NCBI GenBank assembly: GCA_017860275.1
Contig: JAFNAQ010000009.1
Coordinates: forward strand, 1 to 64,000
Direction: 5' to 3'
DNA length: 64,000 nt
Source: Bacteroidota bacterium
GTDB taxonomy: Bacteria > Bacteroidota > Bacteroidia > Bacteroidales > P3
Shown: one piece after another, positions 17,635 through 26,991 of the stretch
Numbering within the stretch: the first letter of the stretch is position 1
Layout of the letters: each line of letters begins with the position of its first letter
Program-made: the position numbers and the translations under genes
Notes under the pieces: model-generated
Databases searched by the model: none
What the model was told of the DNA's origin: nothing
What the model saw: only the letters and a program-made list of their open reading frames with translations

Positions 17635-19053
17635 TTAAAAACGATAGTAAATAAATGGGTTAAAGTCGGATGAAAGAATAAATGAGAGCGAAAGAATAAA
17701 GAGAAGAGTCGAAAGAAGAGCAAGATTAATATGTTGAGAAATAGTGTAATCTTCTTTTATAAAGAAAAACTTAATAATCCTTTTCCCAAACCCAAAGCTT
17801 GCTAAAAAAGAGAAAATAATAGCTAATAATCCAATAATATAGAATTGAGGAATTATCATAGATGCCTGAGAATTAGAAATGCAGAACATCTTTTCTAGAT
17901 AAACAAAAATGTCTGAGAAGTTTTCAATTCTAAAAATCACCCACCCTATCATAACTACAAAAAAAGTAAACAATGTAGAGAAAAAAGAGCCTAACCTATC
18001 TAATAATTTCAATAGGAAAATTCTGTCAAGGATAAGGAAAAATCCATGAAAAGCCCCCCAAAGCACAAAATTCCAACTAGCCCCATGCCAAAGTCCTGAA
18101 AGGAGAAAGACTATACCTAAATTCAAGTACATTCTCTTTTCACTTACTCTATTTCCTCCCAAAGGAATATATAAGTAATCCTTCATAAAAGTACCTAGTG
18201 TAATATGCCAACGACGCCAAAACTCAGAAATACTTCTCGATGAGTATGGCGAATTAAAGTTTTCTGGGAAATTAAATCCCATCATCTTTCCAAGTCCTAC
18301 TGCCATATCGGAATATCCAGAAAAATCGAAATATATTTGGAAAGTATATGCCAAAATACCAATCCAAGCATTTGGAGTACTTAAATTTGCAAGATTAGAA
18401 TTTAAAATAGCATCTGCCTGCTCAGCCATTACATTGGCAATCAATATCTTTTTTGATAGACCTAAAACAAATCTATAAAATCCAATTAATTTATCATCAA
18501 TTGTTTCTTTTCTATCTATAATTTGATCTGCAATGGAATTAAATCTAACAATGGGTCCGGCAATCATCTGAGGAAATGCCATTATATATAAAATATAGTC
18601 TGTAACCTTTCTAAGAGGTTGGTGTACATTTCTATAAACATCTAGAGCATATGTAATAGTTTGAAAAGTATAAAACGAAATTCCAATAGGCAAAACAACT
18701 TCTACCCATTTCATTGGTTTATAACCCAATAATTGAATAGTAGCATTTACATTTTCTACAAAGAAATTAGCATATTTGAAATATAAAAGAAAAATTAGAT
18801 TAACAAAAACAGAGAAGAACAAAAGCCATCTCCTTTTTCTCCGAGAAGTGGATTTAGATAAAAACTTGACGAGATAAAATGTAATGATTGTTGTGCAAAG
18901 AATGACAAATATAAACTTAGGTCCTCCCCAAGCATAGAATATAATACTCGTTAACAGTATAACATAGTTCTTCCATTTTTTTGGTACAATATGGTATACT
19001 AACAAAAAAATTGGAAGGAAGAATAAAATAAATAAGCTACTACTAAAAACCAT
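17635..19053 (-). CDS. MBOAT family O-acyltransferase (AlgI-like)
   Basis: A 472-residue polytopic membrane protein. MBOAT enzymes move acyl groups across or at the membrane; AlgI-type members pass acetyl to a periplasmic SGNH partner. Diagnostic features: start 'MVFSSSLFILFFLPIFL', 'VVLPIGISFYTFQTITYA', 'PQMIAGPIVRF', 'FDFSGYSDMAVGLGKMMGF', 'NSPYSSRSISEFWRRWHIT', and the catalytic histidine in GLWHGASWNFVLWG near residue 320. It is 8 bases downstream of the serine dehydratase gene on the same strand and followed by tRNA-Arg and the AlgX-like gene. Together they form an exopolysaccharide O-acetylation module; an OafA-like gene at 20392 may add to it. Confidence 0.93.
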   Translation of the reverse strand: MVFSSSLFILFFLPIFLLVYHIVPKKWKNYVILLTSIIFYAWGGPKFIFVILCTTIITFYLVKFLSKSTSRRKRRWLLFFSVFVNLIFLLYFKYANFFVENVNATIQLLGYKPMKWVEVVLPIGISFYTFQTITYALDVYRNVHQPLRKVTDYILYIMAFPQMIAGPIVRFNSIADQIIDRKETIDDKLIGFYRFVLGLSKKILIANVMAEQADAILNSNLANLSTPNAWIGILAYTFQIYFDFSGYSDMAVGLGKMMGFNFPENFNSPYSSRSISEFWRRWHITLGTFMKDYLYIPLGGNRVSEKRMYLNLGIVFLLSGLWHGASWNFVLWGAFHGFFLILDRIFLLKLLDRLGSFFSTLFTFFVVMIGWVIFRIENFSDIFVYLEKMFCISNSQASMIIPQFYIIGLLAIIFSFLASFGFGKRIIKFFFIKEDYTISQHINLALLSTLLFILSLSFILSSDFNPFIYYRF

Positions 19054-19061
19054 AATTTATT

Positions 19062-20264
19062 TTATTCGTCAGGGCGATGAACAAACGCTAGCCCACCTTC
19101 TGCGGTTTCTTTATATAGAGAAGGAATATCCTTTCCTGTAAGTTTCATTGTTTCAACAACCTTATCAAAAGAAATCATATGCTTTCCATCTGACATCATT
19201 GCATAAAGATTTGCGTCTAGTGCCCTCAAAGCTGCAAAAGCATTTCTTTCTATACAAGGCACTTGAACTAAGCCACAAATTGGATCACAAGTAAGTCCTA
19301 AATGGTGTTCAAGACCAATTTCAGCTGCATATTCTATTTGTTGAGGTGTTCCTCCAAAAAGCTGACTCGCTGCTGCCGCTGCCATAGAACAAGCTGTTCC
19401 AACCTCTCCTTGACAACCAACCTCAGCACCAGATATAGAGGCATTTTGTTTTACAATATTTCCAAATATCCCTGCCGTAGCAATAGCCTTAATAATTTGT
19501 TTGTCTGAAAACTCATGTTCTGTGCTTAAGTGATATAGCACAGCTGGCAAAACTCCAGAAGAACCACAAGTTGGAGTAGTTACAATCTTTCCACCTCCTG
19601 CATTATGTTCAGAAACAGCAAGGGCATAAGACTGAACTAGGCAACGTCCTCTTAAAGATGGTTTATAACTCTTGGCTCTAGTATGATAACTCATAGCCTT
19701 CCTCCTAAGATTTAAACCTCCAGGCAAGACACCTTCTTCCTCAAGACCTATTTCTACTGAAGACTTCATCACCTCCCATGCTTTACCTAAGTAATTAAAA
19801 ATATCATTATCCTCAAATTCTTCAACATATTCCCAAAAAGTCATCCCTTTTTTTTCTATATATGCTAAAATCTCTGATAAGTTCTTATGTGGATAAATAT
19901 GTTCTTCGGTAAATACAGTATTTTCATCTGCAATCTTTCCTCCACCTACACTATATATCACCCAATCTTTAATCAAATTGTCATTTTCATCGTATGCCTC
20001 ATACTTCATACCATTCGTATGAAAAGGTAATACAGTATCTGCTTTCCAAATAATCTCTGTTCTATCCTTCGACAAAACATCTAATATAGCCTTATCTGTT
20101 AAGTGACCCTTCCCTGTTGCAGCAAGAGCACCATAAAGTGTAACAATATATTTCTTAGCATTAGGTGTATTACTTAAAAACTCTTCTGCCGCAGTCCTTG
20201 GACCTATTGTGTGAGAGCTCGAAGGACCATTCCCAATTCTAAATATCTTCTTAATACTTTCCAT
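19062..20264 (-). CDS. sdaA: L-serine ammonia-lyase, single-chain iron-sulfur type
   Basis: This enzyme deaminates L-serine to pyruvate and ammonia with a [4Fe-4S] cluster. At 400 residues it is the one-chain form with a beta-type N-terminal domain ('NGPSSSHTIGPRTAAEEF') and an alpha-type catalytic domain. Cluster cysteines lie in TTPTCGSSGVLPAVLYH, SGAEVGCQGEVGTACSMA and 'CDPICGLVQVPCIERNA'. It is shorter than typical E. coli forms (about 450), with the N-terminal domain somewhat reduced. A promoter box lies at 20312. The MBOAT gene follows after 8 bases, so they may be cotranscribed although functionally unrelated. Confidence 0.93.
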   Translation of the reverse strand: MESIKKIFRIGNGPSSSHTIGPRTAAEEFLSNTPNAKKYIVTLYGALAATGKGHLTDKAILDVLSKDRTEIIWKADTVLPFHTNGMKYEAYDENDNLIKDWVIYSVGGGKIADENTVFTEEHIYPHKNLSEILAYIEKKGMTFWEYVEEFEDNDIFNYLGKAWEVMKSSVEIGLEEEGVLPGGLNLRRKAMSYHTRAKSYKPSLRGRCLVQSYALAVSEHNAGGGKIVTTPTCGSSGVLPAVLYHLSTEHEFSDKQIIKAIATAGIFGNIVKQNASISGAEVGCQGEVGTACSMAAAAASQLFGGTPQQIEYAAEIGLEHHLGLTCDPICGLVQVPCIERNAFAALRALDANLYAMMSDGKHMISFDKVVETMKLTGKDIPSLYKETAEGGLAFVHRPDE

Positions 20265-20311
20265 TAATGAAATCTATTATTTTGTTGTTGTTCCTAATTT
20301 ATTTAGATTTG

Positions 20312-20319
20312 CAAAAATA
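20312..20319 (-). promoter_or_regulatory. Promoter -7 box of the serine dehydratase gene
   Basis: TATTTTTG on the minus strand, 47 bases before the ATG at 20264. Confidence 0.55.
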
Positions 20320-20391
20320 TCAATATATATTCAAATAAGTTACTTATTCAAAATAAAAAGCAATAATTATACTAATCATTAATAGATAAAC

Positions 20392-21480
20392 ATGAAACTT
20401 CTCCCTGATTACCAAAACAGAACATACGGATTAGATATTTTTAGAGCCATTGCAATATTATTGGTTGTGCATAGTCATGGGAAGTTTATGTTAGAGAATA
20501 CCCTAATAAACAAACTGTCATTCCTTAAAACAATAGATGGAGTTGAATTGTTTTTCGTCCTTAGTGGTTTTTTAATTGGAGGTATACTCATCAAGATAAT
20601 TGATAAAAACAATTTTAAATTAAATATTTCTGAAATAACTAGGTTTTGGAAACGGAGATGGTTTAGAACGCTTCCTAACTATTATCTTATCTTAATAATC
20701 AATGTGATATTTGTAAAACTCTCTTTTATTGATGGAGATATTAATAAGTTTGGATTTGATTTTATCATCTTCACTCAAAACTTCTTTAAGCCGCTAACAG
20801 GATTCTTTTGGGAATCTTGGAGTTTATCCATAGAGGAATGGTTCTATATAATTCTTCCTCTTTGTATATTTTTTCTTTTAAAACTCTTTCCTTCCAAAAA
20901 AGGATTATTATACTCAATAATACTTCTTATGATTATACCATTATTATATAGGATACTTAACTCTAACCAAGAAATAGATGGATTCTGGTGGGATGTAAAG
21001 TTTCGCAAATTAATAATGATGAGATTAGACACAATAATATATGGCGTTCTTGCTGCCTATATTAAATACTATCATAAGGCATTTTGGAATAAATACAAGA
21101 GAGGCTTATTTATCTTTGGGTTGATATTAGTTTTAGTAATCCCATATATACCTAGAGAGCCAAATGATTTCTTCTCTAAGACATTTTATTTTAATCTAAC
21201 AACAATTAGTGCTATGCTACTTCTCCCTCTTGCCGATTCCATTAAGACATTTAAAACCAAAATTGGAAAAGGATTTACTCATATTAGTTTAATATCCTAC
21301 TCAATGTATTTGATTAATCTAGGACTTGTTGCACAAGTGATAATGAAACATTTCCCAATACAAAACCCAATAGACGGTATAATTAAATATATCATCTATT
21401 GGGTTATAGTAATAATTAGCTCGACGCTTTTATACAAGTATTTCGAAAGACCAATAATGAACCTAAGAGATAAATACTAG
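20392..21480 (+). CDS. Membrane acyltransferase, OafA/acyltransferase-3 family
   Basis: A 362-residue membrane protein with about ten transmembrane helices. The family start is clear: '[19 protein letters not shown]', where the His is the conserved catalytic-region residue, then '[17 protein letters not shown]' and an Arg-rich loop '[15 protein letters not shown]', and '[18 protein letters not shown]'. Members O-acylate lipopolysaccharide, capsular sugars or peptidoglycan. It neighbours the MBOAT/AlgX-like pair on the other side of the serine dehydratase gene. Its last 18 bases overlap the end of the convergent clpB gene. Substrate unknown. Confidence 0.9.
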   Translation: MKLLPDYQNRTYGLDIFRAIAILLVVHSHGKFMLENTLINKLSFLKTIDGVELFFVLSGFLIGGILIKIIDKNNFKLNISEITRFWKRRWFRTLPNYYLILIINVIFVKLSFIDGDINKFGFDFIIFTQNFFKPLTGFFWESWSLSIEEWFYIILPLCIFFLLKLFPSKKGLLYSIILLMIIPLLYRILNSNQEIDGFWWDVKFRKLIMMRLDTIIYGVLAAYIKYYHKAFWNKYKRGLFIFGLILVLVIPYIPREPNDFFSKTFYFNLTTISAMLLLPLADSIKTFKTKIGKGFTHISLISYSMYLINLGLVAQVIMKHFPIQNPIDGIIKYIIYWVIVIISSTLLYKYFERPIMNLRDKY

Positions 21481-23610
21481 TTTACCTTCTACTTCGTCGG
21501 CTTTTATATTTGCTTCAGCGCTTATACTTCCCTTTATTAGTTCTAGAGATAACTCGTTAATTACTAGTTTTTGAATTGCTCTCTTAACAGGTCTTGCTCC
21601 TAGTAGTGGGTCGAAACCTTTTTCTGCTAAAAAGTCAATCGCCTTTTCACTAAATTCTATATTGATATTCTTTTCTTTCAATTGAGCCTTTAGACGGTTT
21701 AGCTGAAGAACAACTATTTCTCTAACCTGCTCAATTCTCAAAGGTTTAAACACAATTATCTCATCAATCCTATTTAAGAACTCTGGTCTAATTGTCCTCT
21801 TTAGTAGTTCCATCACCTCTACCTTTCCTTTTTCCCAAACTTTATCAAGATGTTGTTTATCTGCCTCAATTGCATCTTGAAGAAGTTCAGAGCCAAGGTT
21901 TGAGGTCATAATAATTATTGTATTCTTAAAGTCTACAAGTCTTCCCTTATTATCGGTCAAACGTCCGTCTTCCAAAACTTGTAATAGAATATTAAAAACA
22001 TCTGGGTGTGCCTTTTCAATCTCGTCTAATAGAATAATTGAATATGGCTTTCTCCTTACTGCCTCGGTTAATTGACCGCTCTCGTCATAACCCACATATC
22101 CCGGAGGAGCACCAATAAGTCTTGAAACAGAATGACGTTCTTGATACTCACTCATATCAATTCTTACCATTAGGTTTTCATCATCGAAAAGAAGCTCAGC
22201 CAAGGCTCTTGCAAGCTCAGTCTTACCAACTCCCGTTGAGCCAAGGAAGGCAAACGAACCTATTGGACGTTTCTCATCAGATAGTCCACTCCTACTCCTA
22301 CGTATTGCATTAGCTATTGCCTCAATTGCCTCTTCTTGCCCAACAACTCTCTTCTTTAACTCATCTTCAAGGTATAGTAATTTCTCCTTCTCGCTTTGAA
22401 GCATCTTTTGAATAGGAATACCTGTCCAACGAGAAATAACTTCGGCAATATGATTTTGATTAACCTCTTCGGTAATCAATGCCTCATTGCCCTGAATGGA
22501 TTTAAGCTTTTCTTGATAGTCCTCTAGATTCTTCTCTGCCTCTTTAATCTTACCATATCTTAGCTCTGCAACCTTACCATAGTCTCCTGCTCTCTCTGCT
22601 TGGTCGGCATCTATCTTATATCTCTCAATCTTCTTTACCTCATCTTGGATAGCATCAACTAAGTTCTTCTCATTCTTCCACTTTCCAACCAATATATCTT
22701 TCTCTTTTGTTAGCTCGTCAATCTCCTTGCTAAGCTCTGCCTCCTTCTTCTCATCCTTCTCTTTCCTAATTGCAGCCCTTTCTATTTCTAACTGGCGCAA
22801 TCTTCTATCTACCTCATCAATCTCCTCTGGAGAAGAGTTTATCTCCATCCTAAGTTTTGCAGCAGCCTCATCGATTAGGTCAATAGCCTTATCTGGTAAA
22901 AACCTTGAAGTTATATAACGTGCGCTCATCTGTGCAGCAGCAATTATTGCAGCATCCTTAATTCTCACCTTATGATGTACCTCATACTTTTCCTTTAGAC
23001 CTCTAAGAATTGAGATTGTATCTGCAACCGAAGGCTCATCTATTATAACCATTTGGAATCTTCTCTCAAGTGCCTTATCCTTCTCGAAGTATTTTTGATA
23101 CTCATTAAGTGTTGTTGCCCCTATCGCTCTAAGCTCTCCTCTTGAAAGTGCTGGCTTAAGAATATTTGCTGCATCCATTGCTCCCTCTCCACCTCCTGCA
23201 CCAACAAGGGTATGTATCTCATCGATAAAAAGAATTACATCGCCTTGAGCATTTATCACATCATTTACTACTCCCTTAAGTCTCTCCTCAAATTCACCCT
23301 TATACTTAGCCCCTGCAATCAAGGCTCCCATATCTAAGGAGTAAATCTGTTTGTCCTTAAGGTTTTCTGGCACATCCTTTCTCTCTATTCTCTGAGCCAA
23401 GCCCTCCACTATTGCAGTCTTTCCAACTCCTGGTTCTCCAACGAGTATTGGGTTATTCTTTGTCCTACGAGAAAGAATTTGCAATACCCTACGAATTTCT
23501 TCATCACGACCAATAACGGGGTCAAGCTTATTTTGCTTAGCCTCCTCGTTTAGGTTTCTAGCGTACCTATTCAATTGATCCAATATAACCTTTTGTTTAT
23601 TAGTTTCCAT
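21463..23610 (-). CDS. clpB: ClpB disaggregase lacking the N-terminal domain
   Basis: ClpB is a hexameric AAA+ motor that pulls aggregated proteins apart with DnaK. I start at the ATG at 23610 (715 residues); a GTG ten codons upstream is less likely. Full ClpB is about 860 residues. Here the protein begins at the linker [19 protein letters not shown] just before AAA-1, so the whole Clp-N substrate-binding domain is absent. AAA-1 has GEPGVGKT (58-65), followed by the coiled-coil middle domain that marks ClpB (long Glu/Lys-rich helix region), and AAA-2 has [11 protein letters not shown]. Only about 217 bases separate it from the next gene, without room or remains of the N-domain. The C-terminal stop overlaps the convergent acyltransferase gene by 18 bases. 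Confidence 0.93.
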   Translation of the reverse strand: METNKQKVILDQLNRYARNLNEEAKQNKLDPVIGRDEEIRRVLQILSRRTKNNPILVGEPGVGKTAIVEGLAQRIERKDVPENLKDKQIYSLDMGALIAGAKYKGEFEERLKGVVNDVINAQGDVILFIDEIHTLVGAGGGEGAMDAANILKPALSRGELRAIGATTLNEYQKYFEKDKALERRFQMVIIDEPSVADTISILRGLKEKYEVHHKVRIKDAAIIAAAQMSARYITSRFLPDKAIDLIDEAAAKLRMEINSSPEEIDEVDRRLRQLEIERAAIRKEKDEKKEAELSKEIDELTKEKDILVGKWKNEKNLVDAIQDEVKKIERYKIDADQAERAGDYGKVAELRYGKIKEAEKNLEDYQEKLKSIQGNEALITEEVNQNHIAEVISRWTGIPIQKMLQSEKEKLLYLEDELKKRVVGQEEAIEAIANAIRRSRSGLSDEKRPIGSFAFLGSTGVGKTELARALAELLFDDENLMVRIDMSEYQERHSVSRLIGAPPGYVGYDESGQLTEAVRRKPYSIILLDEIEKAHPDVFNILLQVLEDGRLTDNKGRLVDFKNTIIIMTSNLGSELLQDAIEADKQHLDKVWEKGKVEVMELLKRTIRPEFLNRIDEIIVFKPLRIEQVREIVVLQLNRLKAQLKEKNINIEFSEKAIDFLAEKGFDPLLGARPVKRAIQKLVINELSLELIKGSISAEANIKADEVEGKLVFIS

Positions 23611-23763
23611 AATCTCTATTGTTTTTTCAAAATAACCCACAAATAAATAACCAAATAAAAAAACATGACAAACCGTCAGATAACAAACACCTTAACCAAC
23701 CAAACGTTTAATCCCCAAAGAAATAATGTCAGAAAAGATACAGAATAATTAAATTTAATATTA

Positions 23764-23771
23764 TATCTTTG
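23764..23771 (+). promoter_or_regulatory. Promoter -7 box of the DUF4349 lipoprotein gene
   Basis: TATCTTTG, 56 bases before the ATG at 23828. Confidence 0.55.
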
Positions 23772-23827
23772 TGATATTCAATTAACATATCAAGATTATA
23801 TTCTAATTAGACAAAAAAAATCATCGC

Positions 23828-24616
23828 ATGAAAAAATTAATTCACCTATTTATTATTTCTCTTATTTTATTTAGCTGTGGAAGCAAAACCGACACAAATG
23901 AAACGACAGTAGATAATAGCACTACAAAAAATATTAGTAATGAAAAAAGCAAGCCTAATCCTATACTAATTAAGGATGGTAGTATTAGTTTTGAAACATC
24001 AGATATAGAAAAAACATATTCAAAGATTAAAACCTCAATTAATCTTTATGGTGCTTATATTTCTGAGGAGAAGACTAACAATAATGATAATAACAAGGGT
24101 TACGAGTTTATAATTAGAGTCCCATCTCAAAGATTCGATAGCTTAATTAGCCACATTATTAAAAATGCAAATATTAAAGAATTAGAGAATAAATCAACTC
24201 AGATAAAAGACGTAACCGAAGAATATATTGACCTTGAAGCAAGAATAAAGGTAAAAAAAGAATATGAGATTCAATTATTAGAACTATTGAAAAAGGCTAA
24301 AAACCTTGCTGAAACAATTGAAATTCAAAAGCAATTAAATGAATTGAGAATTGAAATAGAAGCTTCTGAAGGAAAACTCAAATTAATGAATGATTTAGTT
24401 AACTATAGTACACTAACTGTTTCTTTCTATGAAGAATCAAAGTATTCAAGCCGATTCTTCTCCGAATTTTGGGATGCTATTATTTCAGGTTGGCAAGTAT
24501 TTTTACAACTACTAAATATTATTACATATTTATGGGTAGTAATTCTTGTATTCTTCTTAGGTCGTTGGGGATATAAATACTACAGAAAGAGAAATATAAA
24601 CAAAAAACAAGAATAA
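23828..24616 (+). CDS. DUF4349 family lipoprotein
   Basis: A 262-residue envelope protein. The signal ends in a lipobox with Cys17 (LILFSC-G). A Thr/Asn-rich linker is followed by the DUF4349 region: 'IKDGSISFETSDIEKTYSKI', 'GYEFIIRVPSQRFDSLI', 'TEEYIDLEARIKVKKEYE', a long coiled coil (about residues 130-190), and 'LMNDLVNYSTLTVSFYE'. A transmembrane helix near residues 222-246 and a basic end (YYRKRNINKKQE) close the protein, so it may be held at both ends, lipid and membrane. Family function is unknown. It is a single-gene unit. Confidence 0.82.
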   Translation: MKKLIHLFIISLILFSCGSKTDTNETTVDNSTTKNISNEKSKPNPILIKDGSISFETSDIEKTYSKIKTSINLYGAYISEEKTNNNDNNKGYEFIIRVPSQRFDSLISHIIKNANIKELENKSTQIKDVTEEYIDLEARIKVKKEYEIQLLELLKKAKNLAETIEIQKQLNELRIEIEASEGKLKLMNDLVNYSTLTVSFYEESKYSSRFFSEFWDAIISGWQVFLQLLNIITYLWVVILVFFLGRWGYKYYRKRNINKKQE

Positions 24617-24737
24617 TATAATTTGCAATAAATGCTTGACAGGGGCAAGATATTGTTGTATATTTGCGTTTAGAAGTAATAGAGATTGATTTTTTGGGGT
24701 TTTGAAACCTTATTTATTAATCAAAATCATAGATAAC
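24617..24737. other. Intergenic leader before the hairpin mosaic
   Basis: No gene seen. A possible promoter box TATATTTG lies near 24659 on the plus strand, upstream of the hairpin mosaic and the second HU-like gene. Confidence 0.3.
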
Positions 24738-24889
24738 AAAAGACCTACATCTTTCATAGCAAAAGATGTAGGTCTTTTGCATTAAAAGATGTGCATCTTT
24801 TGGGTATTTAAACGGCGTTTAAAATATTTCTATCAGCGTTTAAAATTATTTTGTTAGGTATTAGAAAAGTTTCTGTTAGGCATTAGAAA
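24738..24889. repeat. Intergenic hairpin mosaic 1, upstream of the second HU-like gene
   Basis: A 17-base perfect inverted repeat (24738-24754 with 24762-24778, loop CATAGCA) is followed by a third and fourth half-site, AAAAGATG and CATCTTTT at 24784-24801, that can pair with the first two. Next comes TTTAAACG-G-CGTTTAAA (24807-24823) with an extra GCGTTTAAAAT copy at 24836, and two copies of GTTAGGyATTAGAAA (24853 and 24875). The first hairpin ends in TCTTTT and could also act as a terminator. No coding sense is seen. Confidence 0.75.
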
Positions 24890-25045
24890 TTTCTCAAACA
24901 ATATTATAAATAATCTTGATAGGATTCTATTGTTTATAAATAAGGTTTTGTTTAAATATTATGAGATTTAACTTATTGTTTTCAAATATTTACAACCTTG
25001 TATCGTTATAATTTTATAATATTATTCACCTAAAATATTTTAATT

Positions 25046-25495
25046 ATGGCTATCACATTTGTTCCTCGAAAGAAAAAATATTTAAAGAATGGGAAGATTG
25101 AAGAAAAATACTTCGCCATTCCTAAAACACGTAATACTCTTGGCATTAAAGAGCTTGCTATAGAGATTAGTGATTGTAGTATGGTTAATGAAAGCGCAAT
25201 TGTATCTGTTTTAATTGAGCTTTCGAATATTATGAGAAAGAGAATTGTAGATGGGTATAACATAAAACTTGATGGAATTGGAACCTTTGGAATAGCAATC
25301 ACTTCTCCATCTTACGATTTACCAGATGAGATAAACATTAAGGAGATTAAAGCAACCAAAATCACTTTTCGCTCCGACAATAAACTAAATAAGGTATTGA
25401 AAAGTCTGAAATTCAGAAAAATGCCTCCACCTCCAAAAGGATATGTTAGCAGAGCTAAGTCAAAAAAAACTATAAAGGAAGAGGAAAATCTTTAG
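25046..25495 (+). CDS. HU-like DNA-binding protein, paralogue 2
   Basis: A 149-residue basic protein of the Bacteroidetes HU-like group. It opens with the typical lead MAITFVPRKKKYLKNGKIEE and 'KYFAIPK', then the HU core: 'LGIKELAIEISDCSMVNESA', a second helix 'VSVLIELSNIMRKRIVDG', 'YNIKLDGIGTFGIAI' (signature V/I-x-L-x-x-I-G-T-F), and the strand 'IKATKITFRSDNKLNKVL'. The tail has PPPPKGY and a Lys-rich end. It is closer to the classic family pattern than paralogues 1 and 3. A hairpin mosaic and a long AT-rich leader lie upstream. It may bind structured or AT-rich DNA; no direct evidence. Confidence 0.85.
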   Translation: MAITFVPRKKKYLKNGKIEEKYFAIPKTRNTLGIKELAIEISDCSMVNESAIVSVLIELSNIMRKRIVDGYNIKLDGIGTFGIAITSPSYDLPDEINIKEIKATKITFRSDNKLNKVLKSLKFRKMPPPPKGYVSRAKSKKTIKEEENL

Positions 25496-25550
25496 TAATA
25501 TTCGAAGTAAAAAATCTAGGATATTTTGAATTATTTAATGAATAATTATT

Positions 25551-25558
25551 TACATTTG
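25551..25558 (+). promoter_or_regulatory. Promoter -7 box of the second LRR cargo gene
   Basis: TACATTTG, 24 bases before the ATG at 25583, with a TTTG at 25525-25528 near the -33 position (gap 22, slightly long). Confidence 0.6.
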
Positions 25559-25582
25559 CAAAATAATTTTAATTGAATAATT

Positions 25583-26917
25583 ATGAAATCCTATAAAGTA
25601 TTATCTGTAGTTTTTCTATTCTTTTTGATAGGAATTAGTACAAAGGCTCAAGTATTTTATGCCATCAACTATGACAATGATACCATTAGATATATGATTA
25701 CGTCTAATACACCTCCTTATACTGTGGAGGTAACGAATCCAAACAATGTTCCTTTAAAAAAAGGTCCTATGGCTACGCCTTACTCATATTATTCCGGAAC
25801 TTTGGTTATTCCTCCTTATGTGACTCATGACTCTATTCAATACTCGGTTACTTCTATTGGAGAGAATGCGTTTAGTCCTAGTTTTCTTCTGCGAGGTGTT
25901 AGACTCCCTAATACTATTAAAACAATTAGGAAGAATGCATTTCAAGAATCAGGGGTAAGATCTCTTTATATTCCTGATTCTGTTACATATATTGAAGGTT
26001 CCATTGGTTCTCACCTAACAAAAATAATAATGCCTAATTCTACATTCACTATCAATCCTGAAAATTTTGATTACTTCTTTGAAAACTATTATAATCAAGA
26101 AAAATACATTTACTTTACATCTAATAACCCTCTAATAATAGAAAACAAGCCTTATGACACAATGTATGCAAATTCTCGATCTCATTTAGTCTTTCCTTGT
26201 GATAGTAGTTCTGAATATCTAATATCACCATATTGGAACGCATTTCCAAATAAGACGGAAGCTGATGTCAATTATATTTACAAAAGACAATGTGATGGTA
26301 CATATAATGAAAATGGTTTTGATGTGAATATGACTGGATTTTATGAAAGGGTAATTAATAGGAATAATGGTTGTGATAGCATAGTATTTTTGGATTTTAG
26401 TATGAATGATATACCTCGAAACCTAAGAATACATAAAACTTTCAATATTTATTACGATGTATATGCCTTATCTTGGAATGGTTCAAGTCCATATTACGAA
26501 ATTTATATTGACGATATATACCACTCAACAACTAGATTTAATACAGAAATCTTAGGTCCAACAGATACAAATATTCATAGATTTAAGGTAAGAGGTATAA
26601 GTGGTGATTGCATAAGCAATTTCAGCGAAGAACTTTGTCAATCTGTTAGTCTAGAAAAGATTAAAAAAGAAGATATAGATATTAATATTTATCCTAACCC
26701 ATGTAATGGATTCACTAAATTAAGCTTTGAAGGACTGAATTCGAATGCTAATGTATGTATAATTGATATGTTTGGAAAAGAAATAAGCAGATATAATATT
26801 AATCCTTTTCAAGATGAATTGAAAATTAATCTTCAAGGATATACAAAAGGTATTTACTGCATTATGCTTATTGACGAAAGAGGAAAATCAATCTCAACAA
26901 AACTTATTATTCAATAA
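25583..26917 (+). CDS. T9SS-exported BspA-type LRR protein with one ICxG/GCDS repeat
   Basis: A 444-residue secreted protein. Signal peptide ends near residue 22 (GISTKA-Q). A short BspA-type leucine-rich part covers about residues 30-225 ('SVTSIGENAFSPSF', 'IKTIRKNAFQESGVRSLYI', ending in FPCDSSSEYLISPYWNAF). One degenerate copy of the 51-residue unit found 18 times in the protein at 11996 follows (QCDGTYNENGFD to NGCDSIVFLDFS, about 26285-26405). Then a fibronectin-III-like part and a T9SS sorting domain ('INIYPNPCNGFTKLSF', 'YTKGIYCIMLIDERG'). The two proteins share domain order and differ mainly in repeat number. Probably a surface adhesin or matrix protein. Confidence 0.9.
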   Translation: MKSYKVLSVVFLFFLIGISTKAQVFYAINYDNDTIRYMITSNTPPYTVEVTNPNNVPLKKGPMATPYSYYSGTLVIPPYVTHDSIQYSVTSIGENAFSPSFLLRGVRLPNTIKTIRKNAFQESGVRSLYIPDSVTYIEGSIGSHLTKIIMPNSTFTINPENFDYFFENYYNQEKYIYFTSNNPLIIENKPYDTMYANSRSHLVFPCDSSSEYLISPYWNAFPNKTEADVNYIYKRQCDGTYNENGFDVNMTGFYERVINRNNGCDSIVFLDFSMNDIPRNLRIHKTFNIYYDVYALSWNGSSPYYEIYIDDIYHSTTRFNTEILGPTDTNIHRFKVRGISGDCISNFSEELCQSVSLEKIKKEDIDINIYPNPCNGFTKLSFEGLNSNANVCIIDMFGKEISRYNINPFQDELKINLQGYTKGIYCIMLIDERGKSISTKLIIQ

Positions 26918-26942
26918 TTGACTGATATTAAAGCAATTTATA

Positions 26943-26950
26943 TATCTTTG
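26943..26950 (+). promoter_or_regulatory. Promoter -7 box of the CCP-motif small protein gene
   Basis: TATCTTTG, 42 bases before the ATG at 26992. Transcription would begin near 26957, which excludes the in-frame ATG at 26953. Confidence 0.6.
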
Positions 26951-26980
26951 CCATGTATTACCAACCAATTAATTTTATAA

Positions 26981-26985
26981 GGAGG
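26981..26985 (+). promoter_or_regulatory. Strong Shine-Dalgarno GGAGG deciding the start at 26992
   Basis: AAGGAGG six bases before ATG 26992. Most genes in this window lack a clear Shine-Dalgarno, as usual in Bacteroidetes, so this one is notable and settles the start. Confidence 0.8.
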
Positions 26986-26991
26986 TTTATT

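Noticed and set aside
23611-23640. GTG start adding ten residues to ClpB.
   Set aside because: The added residues match no ClpB sequence; the ATG at 23610 begins near the conserved linker. Either way the N-domain is missing.
24617-25045. Possible riboswitch upstream of the second HU-like gene.
   Set aside because: The competing hairpins are there, but I recognise no known aptamer core, and the gene is not a metabolic one. Kept only as a hairpin mosaic.
26953-26991. Upstream ATG adding 13 residues to the Cys-rich small protein.
   Set aside because: It falls at the predicted transcription start, while AAGGAGG precedes the ATG at 26992.
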